Counted from the stretch's first letter, positions 55,075-63,141 are shown. The stretch: DNA of 64,000 nucleotides from Brevundimonas sp. UBA2388 (GCA_002343425.1 DDSO01000045.1:17157-81156); one strand, 5' to 3'. The notes: generated by a model from the letters alone, not told the origin. Translations and numbers: made by a program.

Positions 55075-56159
55075 CCCAACCCACCGAAGACGCGCAAATT
55101 GCCGATGCCCAGGCGACCTTCTCCGGGACGCGGGAGGTCGATCCCCGCTATGCGCTCGATGAGGCGGCGCTGGATCGCTGGCTCGCGGCGAGTGTCGAGG
55201 GTTATGCAGGGCCGCTGAGCGTGCGCCAGTTCAAGGGGGGGCAGTCGAACCCGACCTATGAACTCGTCACGCCCGGCCACGCCTATGTCCTGCGCCGCAA
55301 GCCGCCGGGGACCCTGCTGCCCAGCGCCCATGCGGTCGATCGTGAGTTCACCGTAATCTCGGCCCTGCACAAGCAAGGTTATCCGGTCGCCCGGCCCTAC
55401 GCCCTGTGCACGGACGACAGCGTCATCGGCTCGATGTTCTATGTCATGGACAAGGTCGAGGGCCGGGTGCTGTGGGACCTGAAACTGCCGGGCATGGAGC
55501 CCGCCCAGCGCCGCGCCATCTATGACAGCCAGGTCGATACGCTTGCCGCCCTGCACGCCTTCGAGCCCGCCACCATCGGACTGTCCGACTACGGACGGCC
55601 CGGCAACTATTTCGAGCGGCAGGTCGGGCGCTGGACCAAACAGTATCGCGCCTCGGAGATCGATCCGATTCCGGCGATGGACCGACTGATCGAGTTCCTG
55701 CCAGTCACCCTGCCGCCGGACGGACCGACGCGGATCGTCCATGGGGACTTCCGCCTCGACAACCTGATCCTCGCCCACGACGGGCCGCAGGTCCGCGCCG
55801 TGCTGGACTGGGAGCTGTCGACGCTTGGTGATCCGATGGCGGACTTTTCCTATCTGCTCATCGCCTGGGTCATTCCGGCGACGGCGCGGAACGGTCTTGC
55901 CGGAGCCGATATCGAGGCGCTCGGCATTCCGTCAGTGGCCGAGACGGTCGAGCGCTATGCGAAGCTGACGGGGACCGCGCCGGCCAATCTGGACTGGCTG
56001 TTCGCCTACAACCTGTTCCGGCTCGCGGCCATCTGTCAGGGCATAGCCGGGCGCGTCCGGGACGGGACGGCGGCTTCGGCCCACGCCCGCACCATGGCGG
56101 CCCAGGTGCCGATGCTGGCGGCGGGCGCGCTGAGTTTCGCGGAGAAGGCGGGGGCCTGA
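55071..56159 (+). CDS. Phosphotransferase family (APH/ACAD10-like) kinase
   Basis: 362-residue protein-kinase-like small-molecule kinase. Motifs: VRQFKGGQSNPTYEL (Gly loop), YVLRRKPPG (ATP Lys), IVHGDFRLDNLIL (catalytic HGDxxxxN) and VLDWELSTLGDPMADFSYLL (Mg-binding DWE). This is the ACAD10/11-type aminoglycoside-phosphotransferase fold, thought to phosphorylate 4-hydroxyacyl-CoA; antibiotic resistance is unlikely. It overlaps glpK by four bases and ends just before a palindrome with heptamer arms. Confidence 0.88.
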   Translation: MTQPTEDAQIADAQATFSGTREVDPRYALDEAALDRWLAASVEGYAGPLSVRQFKGGQSNPTYELVTPGHAYVLRRKPPGTLLPSAHAVDREFTVISALHKQGYPVARPYALCTDDSVIGSMFYVMDKVEGRVLWDLKLPGMEPAQRRAIYDSQVDTLAALHAFEPATIGLSDYGRPGNYFERQVGRWTKQYRASEIDPIPAMDRLIEFLPVTLPPDGPTRIVHGDFRLDNLILAHDGPQVRAVLDWELSTLGDPMADFSYLLIAWVIPATARNGLAGADIEALGIPSVAETVERYAKLTGTAPANLDWLFAYNLFRLAAICQGIAGRVRDGTAASAHARTMAAQVPMLAAGALSFAEKAGA

Positions 56160-56160
56160 G

Positions 56161-56282
56161 GAGGGTATTGGGGATTAGGGATTAGGGATTAGGAGGGCTT
56201 GGGGCTTGGGGGGCTTGTCCGGCCGTCGATCCGTTCGGCCCCGCTGCGACCTAGTCCCTAATCCCTAATCCCCAATACCCTC
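56161..56282. repeat. TAGGGAT-heptamer palindrome (copy F, different core)
   Basis: Perfect 28-bp inverted arms (56161-56188 and 56255-56282) formed by GGGTATTGGGGATTAGGGAT-type heptamers (GGGATTA tandem). The centre (GGGCTTGGGGCTTGG.., GCCGTCG..CGGCCCCG) is unrelated to the TAGTGG cores. It fills the gap between two convergent genes, one base after the phosphotransferase stop and two before the CHAT-gene stop, the same placement as copies A and E. Confidence 0.94.
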
Positions 56283-56284
56283 TC

Positions 56285-58024
56285 TCACCCCGGCTCGCCG
56301 ACCAGCGTGAAGGCCGCCCAATAGGCCGGATGCGCCCAGCGGCGTTCGGCGCGGACGGCGCGGATGCCGGCCTGGAGCGCCCGGGCGCGGACGCCGGGAT
56401 CCCCGGCGCGGTTGTCGTCGAGATCGGCGAAGGTCGAGGTGATCAGGGTCGTCGTCGCGGCGTCGGACACCTCCCAGTGCGACACCATCACCGACCGGGC
56501 CCCGGCGTAGAAGAAGGCGCGCGCGAGACCCGACAGTCCCTCGCCGCCGGGCCGCCCGTCGGAGGCGGCGGTGTTGCAGGCCGACAGGACCACGAACTCG
56601 GCATTGAGCCGCAGCTGGGCCGCCTCGGAGGCGCTCAGATAGCCGTCGTCGGCCTCGGTGGCCTGATCGGGCGGGGTCATGACCAGTCCGGGCTCGGCGG
56701 CGGCGGAGCCGGCCATCAGGCCGTGGGTCGAGAAGACCACGAACCGCGCGCGCGACAGGGCGTCGGCGTCGACGGCGCGCACCGCATGCTCGGTCGCCTC
56801 GAGACCGATCCGGACGAGGGCTTCAGGATAGCGGGTCTTCAGCGTCTCCAGTTCCAGCTTCGAACCGGGCAGGGCGGGCAGGGCGCGCAGCTTGCCGACA
56901 TCGGCCAGCCGGCCTTCGCCCATGACATCGTCCGCCGCCGGCGAGCCGCGCGTGGCGTTCACAGGTTCGCCGGTCAGCAGCGGGGCCCCGAAGGCGGCGA
57001 GGTGCAGGCGGGCGCCGCCGGCGTCGGCCCGGCGCGCCACGGCCCCGCGACGGGGCGGACAGCCGGGGCTGCGCAGCGCGGGGTCGGCGACCAGATGACA
57101 GCGCAGGGCCTCAAGGCTCGACACCGACGGCAGGGTGGCGAGGGCGTAACGGTCGATCAGCCATGGTGTCGCTGCCAGGGCTTCGGGCGCGGCATCGGAG
57201 CCGGACGGCGCGCCGGTCGTCAGCACCGACAGGGGCAGGGAGGTCAGGGCGCCGGTGACGACCGAGATCAGGGTGGTCTTGCCTTCAAAGGCGCTTTCGA
57301 CCGGCTCTACGAGCTCCGTGTACAGACGATGCGCCGTGGAGCGATCAAAGGGTGTCGCCTGCGGCCCCGCGAACAGGAGCGGATCGACGTCCTGCCCGCC
57401 GCGCACGGCGCCGGCGCTGGTCAGGGAGGCGCGCAGCCGGTTCACCGCCTCGGTCATGGCCGCGTCGCCGAGGGTCTCCGCCCGGGCCCATTCGACCCGC
57501 TCACGCGAAACGCCCCAGACATAGGTCGCCTCGGGATTGACCAGCACCAGCAGCAGGCCCTCGTCGGGGCCGAGCAGGGCCTGGGTCTCGGCGATCGACA
57601 GGGCGCGCGGGCTGGTCAGTTCGGAATAGGCGGGGAAGCGGGCGTCGATGTCGGCGTCCACGGTCCGCAGTCGTTCGACGGTCGCCTCCCACGCGGTCCG
57701 GCTCCGCGCGCGTTCGGCCAGGGCGGCGGCGTCTTCCGAGGCGTAGAGCCGCTCCAGTTCGCGCTCCAGCCGATCGCGGCGCTCGATCAGGGTCTCGCGC
57801 TCTTCCGCCAGCCGGCCGAGGGCGTCGTCGCCCTGGGCGAACCGGGCCGAAACACGCGCCAGGGCGTCGGCGGCGTCGGAGGCGATGGCCCATTGCGCGG
57901 CCTCATACGCCTCGGCGCGCAGGGCGGCGGGCGACTCCTGACGCGCGGGAGCGGGGCCGGCGCCGAGGACGGCGGCGATTGCGGCGACCGAAGCCAGATA
58001 CCTTGCGAGTCTGGCAGCGATCAT
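56285..58024 (-). CDS. Exported CHAT-domain protein (caspase-like protease)
   Basis: 579-residue exported protein: N-terminal signal-like segment (RLARYLASVAAIAAVLGAGPAPA), then a helical stalk with coiled-coil character (about 60-130, RRDRLERELERLYASEDAAALAER), then a CHAT domain at about 330-579. The caspase-like dyad is complete: His434 in VVFSTHGLMAG and Cys483 in VLSACNTAA, 49 residues apart, and FFYAGARSVMVSHWEV follows, as in other CHAT proteins. The N-terminal half lacks clear TPRs. Located 11 bases downstream of its probable partner with a PPC-like domain. The substrate is unknown; an envelope or periplasmic proteolytic role is inferred. Confidence 0.88.
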   Translation of the reverse strand: MIAARLARYLASVAAIAAVLGAGPAPARQESPAALRAEAYEAAQWAIASDAADALARVSARFAQGDDALGRLAEERETLIERRDRLERELERLYASEDAAALAERARSRTAWEATVERLRTVDADIDARFPAYSELTSPRALSIAETQALLGPDEGLLLVLVNPEATYVWGVSRERVEWARAETLGDAAMTEAVNRLRASLTSAGAVRGGQDVDPLLFAGPQATPFDRSTAHRLYTELVEPVESAFEGKTTLISVVTGALTSLPLSVLTTGAPSGSDAAPEALAATPWLIDRYALATLPSVSSLEALRCHLVADPALRSPGCPPRRGAVARRADAGGARLHLAAFGAPLLTGEPVNATRGSPAADDVMGEGRLADVGKLRALPALPGSKLELETLKTRYPEALVRIGLEATEHAVRAVDADALSRARFVVFSTHGLMAGSAAAEPGLVMTPPDQATEADDGYLSASEAAQLRLNAEFVVLSACNTAASDGRPGGEGLSGLARAFFYAGARSVMVSHWEVSDAATTTLITSTFADLDDNRAGDPGVRARALQAGIRAVRAERRWAHPAYWAAFTLVGEPG

Positions 58025-58035
58025 CCGGCAGGGCC

Positions 58036-58695
58036 TCAGTTGCTCAGGACCTGGACCTTGGTCCAGACGTCGCCGCGGTTGACGATGTCGATCTGCATCT
58101 GGCCGCCGGCGCGCGGCGAGACGGTGCAGACCGGATAGTGGTCACCGAAGCCGTCGCGGCAGACCACGGCGCCGCGGGCGTCGCGCACGACCAGGTCGAT
58201 ATTGGTGTCGCCGTCGCCGATGGCCGCGACGCGCAGGATTTCACCGCCGCGCGCCTCAACGTCGAAGGCCCAGCGCTCGCGGGCCTGCAGCGATTTCACG
58301 GTCAGGACCGGACCGGCCCCGAAGGTTGAGGAGCGCACGCCCCGGGTCAGGGGGTCGCGCAGCCGGTCGATGGCGTCGACGACGCCGGGATTGTCACCGG
58401 CCATGGCCGCGGCCTCGTCCAGCAGGCTGGCGGCGGTCAGGAAGGGGGCCTCGTCTCCGGCCTGGCGAACAGGCACCTCGGCCAGCAGACGCGCGGCCAT
58501 GATCAGGGCCCCTGCGTCATTGCGGTCGCGGCCCCAGGCGGCCAGTTCGGCGGCGGTGAGGACCTGGGTGACGCCGCGCGCGGCCGGCGTATTGGCAAGG
58601 TCGTCCTGCCCGGCCGCCGCCATGGCGGCGCAGCCGAAAAGCAGGCTGATCGCCAGGCCCGCGCCGATCCATGTCCGTCCGCCGATACGCATCAC
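58036..58695 (-). CDS. Exported protein with PPC-like domain, partner of CHAT protein
   Basis: 219-residue exported protein. A signal peptide (about 1-28, GAGLAISLLFGCAAMAAAG) precedes a helical region and a C-terminal beta-sandwich whose layout resembles bacterial pre-peptidase C-terminal (PPC) domains: FDVEARGGEILRVAAIGDGDTNIDLVVRDARGAVVC, then VCTVSPRAGGQMQIDIVN. Two Cys pairs may form disulfides. The CHAT gene follows 11 bases downstream, so they are co-expressed; I infer the PPC-like protein binds or presents a substrate or the protease. Start ATG 58695 or the next Met at 58692. Confidence 0.8.
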   Translation of the reverse strand: MMRIGGRTWIGAGLAISLLFGCAAMAAAGQDDLANTPAARGVTQVLTAAELAAWGRDRNDAGALIMAARLLAEVPVRQAGDEAPFLTAASLLDEAAAMAGDNPGVVDAIDRLRDPLTRGVRSSTFGAGPVLTVKSLQARERWAFDVEARGGEILRVAAIGDGDTNIDLVVRDARGAVVCRDGFGDHYPVCTVSPRAGGQMQIDIVNRGDVWTKVQVLSN

Positions 58696-58802
58696 CGTTC
58701 CCGCTCGCTGTCCGGCCCATGGACTGCGGGCCGATCATGCACTTTCCGGAGCTTTGGGAGAACGGGGATACTGACGGAAACTGACACGACGCCGCCGATG
58801 TC

Positions 58803-59552
58803 TCAGTGCGGAGCCAGGACGGCGCCGTTCAGGATGCGCCGGTCATCCTTCGCCTGAACCAGGACGGCGACGGCCAGCCCTGGTTCCAGCGCGGCGGGCA
58901 GGGCGTAGAGGGCGGGACGGCCGGTCCATTCGCCGAGCGTCCGCACCGAGCGCACCACGTTCATGTGCCGCACCGTGCGCCCGCGGTTGTCGCCCCGCGC
59001 GATCTCGACCTCCTGCGGCCCGGGCGTGAAGGTCACGGCCACCACCTCGGCGCCCCCGGCCGGCGCGCGGCCCGAGCCGACCCCGACGCGGTCGCCGCCC
59101 TCGCGGAATTCGATCTCGGGCGGAAAGACGCGGCGCGCGGCCTCCTCGTCGATGGCGCTCTGCAGGGCCGGCGTCTGGGCGCCGACGACCTGACGGCGGC
59201 CGTCGATCACCACCTGGGGGGTCGAGACGTCCCGCAGCCGCAGGGGTTTGCGATAGGCGCGCTGGCGCTGGGCGAACTCCGGCCGGGCGAAGGTGTCCTC
59301 CCAGCCCAGATAGTCCCAGTAGTCGACGGCGTAGGTCAGGGCGATCACGCCGGGCTCTGTCGCGACGGACTCGAACCGGGCGTTGGCCTCGGGACAGCCG
59401 GCGCAGCCCTGGGCGGTGAACAGTTCGATGACCACGGGCTCAGGCGGGGCTTCCCGGGCGGCACGGGCCGACGACGGCTGGGCCACAGACCCCGCCGCGA
59501 CAAGAGCGGCCGTGAGAGCCGCAACAGGGATGATCCAGCCCCTCGTCCGCAT
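58803..59552 (-). CDS. DUF1223 thioredoxin-like exported protein
   Basis: 249-residue DUF1223 protein with a signal peptide (RTRGWIIPVAALTAALVAAG). The thioredoxin-like core begins VVIELFTAQGCAGCPEANARF with Cys50-x2-Cys53, and the conserved YAVDYWDYLGWEDTFARPEFAQRQRAY and STPQVVIDGRRQVVG follow. It lies 75 bases beyond a 73-residue gene and near ccmG, in keeping with a periplasmic thiol role. ATG 59552 keeps the signal peptide at the start; the longer frame to 59594 has no ribosome site. Confidence 0.88.
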   Translation of the reverse strand: MRTRGWIIPVAALTAALVAAGSVAQPSSARAAREAPPEPVVIELFTAQGCAGCPEANARFESVATEPGVIALTYAVDYWDYLGWEDTFARPEFAQRQRAYRKPLRLRDVSTPQVVIDGRRQVVGAQTPALQSAIDEEAARRVFPPEIEFREGGDRVGVGSGRAPAGGAEVVAVTFTPGPQEVEIARGDNRGRTVRHMNVVRSVRTLGEWTGRPALYALPAALEPGLAVAVLVQAKDDRRILNGAVLAPH

Positions 59553-59627
59553 GGCGCAAAGGTTAATCACGGCAGGCGAAAACGCGCCGCTCATTTTCGC
59601 GTGAAGGCCGAACGAGGCGGTGGATGG

Positions 59628-59849
59628 CTAGACGCGGATGTCCAGCAGGGCGCCGGGGCGCGGGGGCCGCTCTTCGTCAGCCGCCGTTGTGGACTGCACT
59701 GTCGCTGTGCGAACGGGCGGTTCTGCGCCCCCGGCCTGCACCGCATCCAGCGCCGCCCTGAAGAAGTCCGAACGCGCCGCGCGCACAGGGGCCTGTGCGG
59801 GCTGCAGCGGGGTCGGGAAGGACGGCAGGTTGGGTCGAATCGCGCTCAT
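59628..59849 (-). CDS. Hypothetical protein (73 aa)
   Basis: A 73-codon frame filling the gap between ccmG and DUF1223, with codon use like its neighbours. The product is Ala/Arg/Pro-rich with no hydrophobic segment (NLPSFPTPLQPAQAPVRAAR, FFRAALDAVQAG) and a characteristic end (RPPRPGALLDIRV). There is no good ribosome-binding site before ATG 59849, so it could be a chance frame. No family recognised. Confidence 0.5.
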   Translation of the reverse strand: MSAIRPNLPSFPTPLQPAQAPVRAARSDFFRAALDAVQAGGAEPPVRTATVQSTTAADEERPPRPGALLDIRV

Positions 59850-59883
59850 GCCGGCAGGGTTAACGAAAACCGTCGGAAAGAGG

Positions 59884-60462
59884 TTAACGCCCCGGTTCGC
59901 GCGGCGTGGACGTGGGCAGCGGCCGGGCCGGCGCCTGAATGGCGGCGACCAGCCGTTCGATCTCGGCCGCGTCGAGCAGGGGCCCGGACGACTTGGCCAC
60001 GACCTGACCCATGGCATTGACGGCGAAGGTTTCGGGCGCGCCGGTGATGCCAAGATCGAGGCCCGCCCGGCCATCCCGGTCGACCAGCACCATGGTATAG
60101 GGATCGCCGAGTTCGTCGAGGAAGGCGCGGGTGGCGACGGGATCATCCTTCCAGGCCACCCCGACCACGGCCACGCCGCGCGCCTGGAGCGCCATCAGAG
60201 CGGGATGCTCGGCCCGGCAGGGCGCGCACCAGCTGGCGAACACATTGACCAGCATCGGCTTGCCGACACCCGCGGTCTTCAGGTCGAGATGGCCGGGACC
60301 GGGCTGGTCGCCCGTCAGCAGCGGCAGGACGGTCTCGGGGATCGGCTGGCCGACGATGGCGTCAGGCTTGATCGCCGGATCGCGCTTCAGCGACCAGCCG
60401 ATGAACAGGGCCGCCAGCGCCACGAGGACGATCAGCGGGACGACGGAGAGCCAGCGGCTCAT
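59884..60462 (-). CDS. ccmG: Thiol:disulfide interchange protein CcmG/DsbE
   Basis: 192-residue thioredoxin-like protein tethered by one N-terminal helix (about 5-22). The active site is Cys79-Ala-Pro-Cys82 in FASWCAPCRAEH; GVAWKDDPVATRAFLDELGDPY and GAPETFAVNAMGQVV are CcmG-type. It reduces apocytochrome c cysteines before heme attachment. The ATG overlaps the ccmD stop by four bases. The extra C-terminal tail (about 20 residues, Pro/Thr-rich) is beyond the usual fold. Confidence 0.94.
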   Translation of the reverse strand: MSRWLSVVPLIVLVALAALFIGWSLKRDPAIKPDAIVGQPIPETVLPLLTGDQPGPGHLDLKTAGVGKPMLVNVFASWCAPCRAEHPALMALQARGVAVVGVAWKDDPVATRAFLDELGDPYTMVLVDRDGRAGLDLGITGAPETFAVNAMGQVVAKSSGPLLDAAEIERLVAAIQAPARPLPTSTPREPGR

Positions 60463-60614
60463 GACCGGGGTTCGTCTTCCAGCCGCTTGAGCTCCGCTGA
60501 CCAGCGGCGGGCCGAGGTCAGGGCGCGGGCGGTGAGCGCGGCCAGAACGACGGCGCTCAGGCCCCAGGCGGGCCAGACGAAGGCGGCGTATTTGCCCATG
60601 TCGAGGTCGAGCAT
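60459..60614 (-). CDS. ccmD: Heme exporter protein CcmD
   Basis: 51-residue membrane protein with one helix (MGKYAAFVWPAWGLSAVVLAALTARAL) and a charged cytoplasmic tail (SARRWSAELKRLEDEP), the exact layout of CcmD, which stabilises heme-loaded CcmE with CcmC. It is too short to stand out beside its long shadow frame but sits in the standard ccmC-ccmD-ccmG order, two bases after ccmC and overlapping ccmG by four. Confidence 0.9.
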   Translation of the reverse strand: MLDLDMGKYAAFVWPAWGLSAVVLAALTARALTSARRWSAELKRLEDEPRS

Positions 60615-60616
60615 GA

Positions 60617-61339
60617 TCAGGCCTCCAGAGCCCTGCGGGCGCGGATCGACAGCACCCGCCGGCGAATGATCTCGGTGCGGATCGAGGTCAGCCAGATGGC
60701 CAGGAACAGGGCGGTCCAGGCGGCCATCATCATCAGCAGGGGCGTGAGAAAGACGGCGGACATCGACGGTCCATCGGCCCGCAGCAACGAGGCCGGCTGG
60801 TGCAGGGTGTTCCACCAGTCGACCGAGAATTTGACGATCGGCAGATTGATCAGCCCGACCAGCCCCAGCACCGCGGCGGCCCGCGCCGCCTTCGCCTCAT
60901 CGTCGATTGAGGCCCGCAGCGCCATATAGCCGAGGTAGAACAGGAACAGGATCAGCACCGACATCAGCCGCGCATCGCCCCAGGCCCACCAGGCCCCCCA
61001 CATCGGCTTGCCCCACAGGCTGCCGGTCACGAGCGCCAGGGCCGTAAACGCCGCGCCGGGCAGGGCGGCGGCGCGGGCGGCGGCATCGGCCAGCGGATGG
61101 CGGAACACCAGGGCGAAGAAACTGGACACGCCCAGCGCGGCATAGGCCATCAGGCCGAGCGTGGCGGCGGGCACATGGACGAACATGATCCGCACCGTAT
61201 CGCCCTGCTGATAGTCCTCGGGCGCGATGAAGCTGAACCAGGTCGCGGCCGCCAGCAGGACGGCGGCCAGCCCCCACAGCACCGGCGTCAGCGGACGGGT
61301 GAAGCGCAGGAACCGGTCGGGATTGGCGAGGCCGAACAT
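60617..61339 (-). CDS. ccmC: Heme exporter protein CcmC
   Basis: 240-residue six-helix membrane protein loading heme onto CcmE. The tryptophan-rich motif is MWGAWWAWGDARLMS, and the two heme-ligand His residues lie in the conserved periplasmic contexts VHVPAA (His55) and WWNTLHQPASL (His180). The order ccmC-ccmD-ccmG is kept. Its upstream partner ccmAB is separated from it by a plus-strand gene and a palindrome (see 61453-61831). Confidence 0.95.
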   Translation of the reverse strand: MFGLANPDRFLRFTRPLTPVLWGLAAVLLAAATWFSFIAPEDYQQGDTVRIMFVHVPAATLGLMAYAALGVSSFFALVFRHPLADAAARAAALPGAAFTALALVTGSLWGKPMWGAWWAWGDARLMSVLILFLFYLGYMALRASIDDEAKAARAAAVLGLVGLINLPIVKFSVDWWNTLHQPASLLRADGPSMSAVFLTPLLMMMAAWTALFLAIWLTSIRTEIIRRRVLSIRARRALEA

Positions 61340-61452
61340 CGTCCGGTCTTTAGCGGGCCGGACGGGCGCGCGCCATATACGGACTTCTCCGGGTGGCGTC
61401 TGGTCGCGGGCGGCGTGCTATGGGGCGATACTCCCGACCCGAAAGACCCGCC

Positions 61453-61677
61453 ATGACCGACGACGTGACCAAGGACTCCAACGGCAACATCCTGGCCGAC
61501 GGCGACAGCGTGACCCTGATCAAGGACCTCAAGGTCAAGGGCTCGGGCGGGGTGACGCTGAAGCGCGGGACCCTGGTCAAGAACATCCGCCTGACCGGGG
61601 ATGCGGACGAGATCGAGGCCAATGTCGACAAGGTCCGCGGGCTGGTGCTGCGCACCGAGTTCGTGAAGAAGGCCTGA
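61453..61677 (+). CDS. PhnA/YjdM C-terminal-domain protein
   Basis: 74-residue protein matching the C-terminal half of PhnA/YjdM: DSNGNILADGDSVTLIKDLKVKG, LKRGTLVKNIRLTGDADEIEANVDKVRGLVLRTEFVKKA. The N-terminal zinc ribbon of the full-length protein (about 111 aa in E. coli) is missing, and there is no in-frame Cys upstream. Function of the family is unclear despite the phosphonate name. It lies on the plus strand, opposite to ccm genes on both sides, so it interrupts the ccm cluster. Confidence 0.86.
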   Translation: MTDDVTKDSNGNILADGDSVTLIKDLKVKGSGGVTLKRGTLVKNIRLTGDADEIEANVDKVRGLVLRTEFVKKA

Positions 61678-61723
61678 CCGGCGGGTTCCACCGCGCGAAG
61701 CCCAAGAACCCCTGGGTCGAGCT

Positions 61724-61831
61724 GGTTCATCACAACGGACACAACGAAGCCACGACGAACACAACGGGATCGCGTCAGGCTCCGGCCCCGTCGTGCCCGC
61801 TGTGAGACCGTTGTGTCCGTTGTGACGAACC
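61724..61831. repeat. TTGTGTCCGTTGTG palindrome, copy 2 (108 bp)
   Basis: Inverted 23-bp ends (61724-61746 and 61809-61831, one mismatch) with the same GTTCATCACAACG../..CGTTGTGACGAAC plan as 53384-53485, and a centre of 62 bases containing another pair of CGACGAACACAACGGG/CCCGTCGTGCCCG type. It lies between the PhnA-domain gene and the ccmB stop. Confidence 0.92.
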
Positions 61832-61874
61832 CTGAGCCGACAACCGCCTCAAATTGCGCTTCGCGCGGCTGGCC

Positions 61875-62540
61875 TCACCCCTGCGCGTTCCGCACTGCCG
61901 CCGCGCCAGCAAACGGTGTGACCACGGCCGCGAACAGGACATAGGCGGCGAGGAAGGCGAGCGCCGGGGCCGGATCAAGGCCGTTGACGGCCCGCTCGAG
62001 CGCGCCCGCGCCGAACACCACCGGCGGGATGAACAGCGGCAGCACGACCACGGCGATCAGCAGGCCGCCGCGCTTCGACCCGAGCGCCAGCGCCGCGCCC
62101 AGCGCGCCGGTCAGGGCGAAGCCGAGCGAACCGATCAGGGCGGAAAGCGCGACCAGCGGGGCCAGCGACGGCGGCAGGCCCAGGGTGATGGCGGCGACCG
62201 GGGCGGTCAGGGCCAGCGGCACGCCGACCGCCAGCCACTGGGCCTTGGCCTTGGTCAGGACGACCAGCTCCAGCGGGACGGGGCCGAGGGCGATGAGGTC
62301 GAGGGCGCCGTCCTCCAGATCGCGCTCGAACAGCCGCTCCAGCGACAGGATCGAGGACAGGGCGAGGGCCAGCCAGGCGACGCCGCCGGCGATCGGCCTC
62401 AGGCCCGCCGGGTCGCCGCCCGCCGCCAGCGGAATCAGCGCCGTCAGACACAGGAAGAAGCCGCAGGCTAGCAGCGGCCCGCCGCCGCCGGACCATGCCA
62501 GGGCCAGCTCGCGCCGGAACAGGATCATCAGCCCCTTCAT
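61875..62540 (-). CDS. ccmB: Heme exporter protein CcmB
   Basis: 221-residue six-helix permease of the CcmAB heme-chaperone-release ABC complex. Starts with FRRELALAWSGGGGPLLACGFF and contains ERLFERDLEDGALDLIALGPVPLELVVLTKAKAQWLAVGVPL, the CcmB hallmark. Its ATG overlaps the ccmA stop by four bases. The usual next gene, ccmC, is about 540 bases downstream with a divergent gene between. Confidence 0.95.
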   Translation of the reverse strand: MKGLMILFRRELALAWSGGGGPLLACGFFLCLTALIPLAAGGDPAGLRPIAGGVAWLALALSSILSLERLFERDLEDGALDLIALGPVPLELVVLTKAKAQWLAVGVPLALTAPVAAITLGLPPSLAPLVALSALIGSLGFALTGALGAALALGSKRGGLLIAVVVLPLFIPPVVFGAGALERAVNGLDPAPALAFLAAYVLFAAVVTPFAGAAAVRNAQG

Positions 62541-63136
62541 CGCCCGGCCCCGATATCGAGCGGCCGCGCCGTGACCGGCAGGGGATCATGAACGGCGGCG
62601 AGGATGGCGCCGCCCTTGTCGAGATGCGCCTGCATCATCAGGCCCAGCGCCGCCCGCCAGCGGGCGTCCAGCGGGGCGAAGGGCTCGTCCAGCAGCCACA
62701 GGGGGCGCGGCGCGGCGACCAGACGCGCGAAGGCCAGGCGGCGGCGCTGTCCGGCCGACAGCTTGCGCACCTCGAGGTCAAGCAGGGGCTCCAGCGCGAG
62801 GACATCGATCGCGGCGGCGATCCCGTCCGCATCGGCGCCGGCCCATTCCGACTGGAAGGTCAGTTCGTCGCGAGCCCGACGGCCGGTCTTCAGCCCATCC
62901 TGATGGCCCAGCCAGTGGATGTGGCGCGTCCGGGCCTCGGCGGGTTCGCTGTCGGCGAAGGCGATGATCCCCGCATCGGGCCGGATGAAGCCGGCCAGCG
63001 CACGCAGCAGGCTGGTCTTGCCCGCGCCATTGGCGCCGGTCAGGGCCACGGCCTCGCCCGGGGCGATGTGGAAGGACAGGTCACGGAACAGCACGCGTTC
63101 GCCGCGGGAAACCGTGAGGGCGGAGACGGTGATCAC
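62537..63136 (-). CDS. ccmA: Heme ABC exporter ATP-binding protein CcmA
   Basis: 199-residue ABC ATPase of the CcmAB complex. Walker A GANGAGKTSLLR, signature LSAGQRRRLAFARL, Walker B LWLLDEPFAPLD and the H-loop AVHDP. The start is GTG 63136 (VITVSALTVSRGERV); the frame stays open upstream but is not protein-like there. The ribosome-binding stretch GGGGAGGGAGA just upstream is the edge of a palindromic element (63142-63255). Normal length for the family. Confidence 0.95.
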   Translation of the reverse strand: MITVSALTVSRGERVLFRDLSFHIAPGEAVALTGANGAGKTSLLRALAGFIRPDAGIIAFADSEPAEARTRHIHWLGHQDGLKTGRRARDELTFQSEWAGADADGIAAAIDVLALEPLLDLEVRKLSAGQRRRLAFARLVAAPRPLWLLDEPFAPLDARWRAALGLMMQAHLDKGGAILAAVHDPLPVTARPLDIGAGR

Positions 63137-63141
63137 TGCGT

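Noticed and set aside
55071-56159. Aminoglycoside resistance kinase
   Set aside because: Motifs fit the ACAD10/11-like branch of the APH fold and the gene is coupled to glpK; nothing suggests antibiotic modification.
56285-58024. CHAT protein considered as part of an anti-phage defence system
   Set aside because: It is predicted to be exported, and there is no gasdermin, CRISPR effector, STAND NTPase or other defence gene nearby.
56330-58138. 602-codon open frame on the plus strand opposite the CHAT gene
   Set aside because: Gly/Arg/Gln-rich shadow; the CHAT dyad and signal peptide on the minus strand decide the coding strand.
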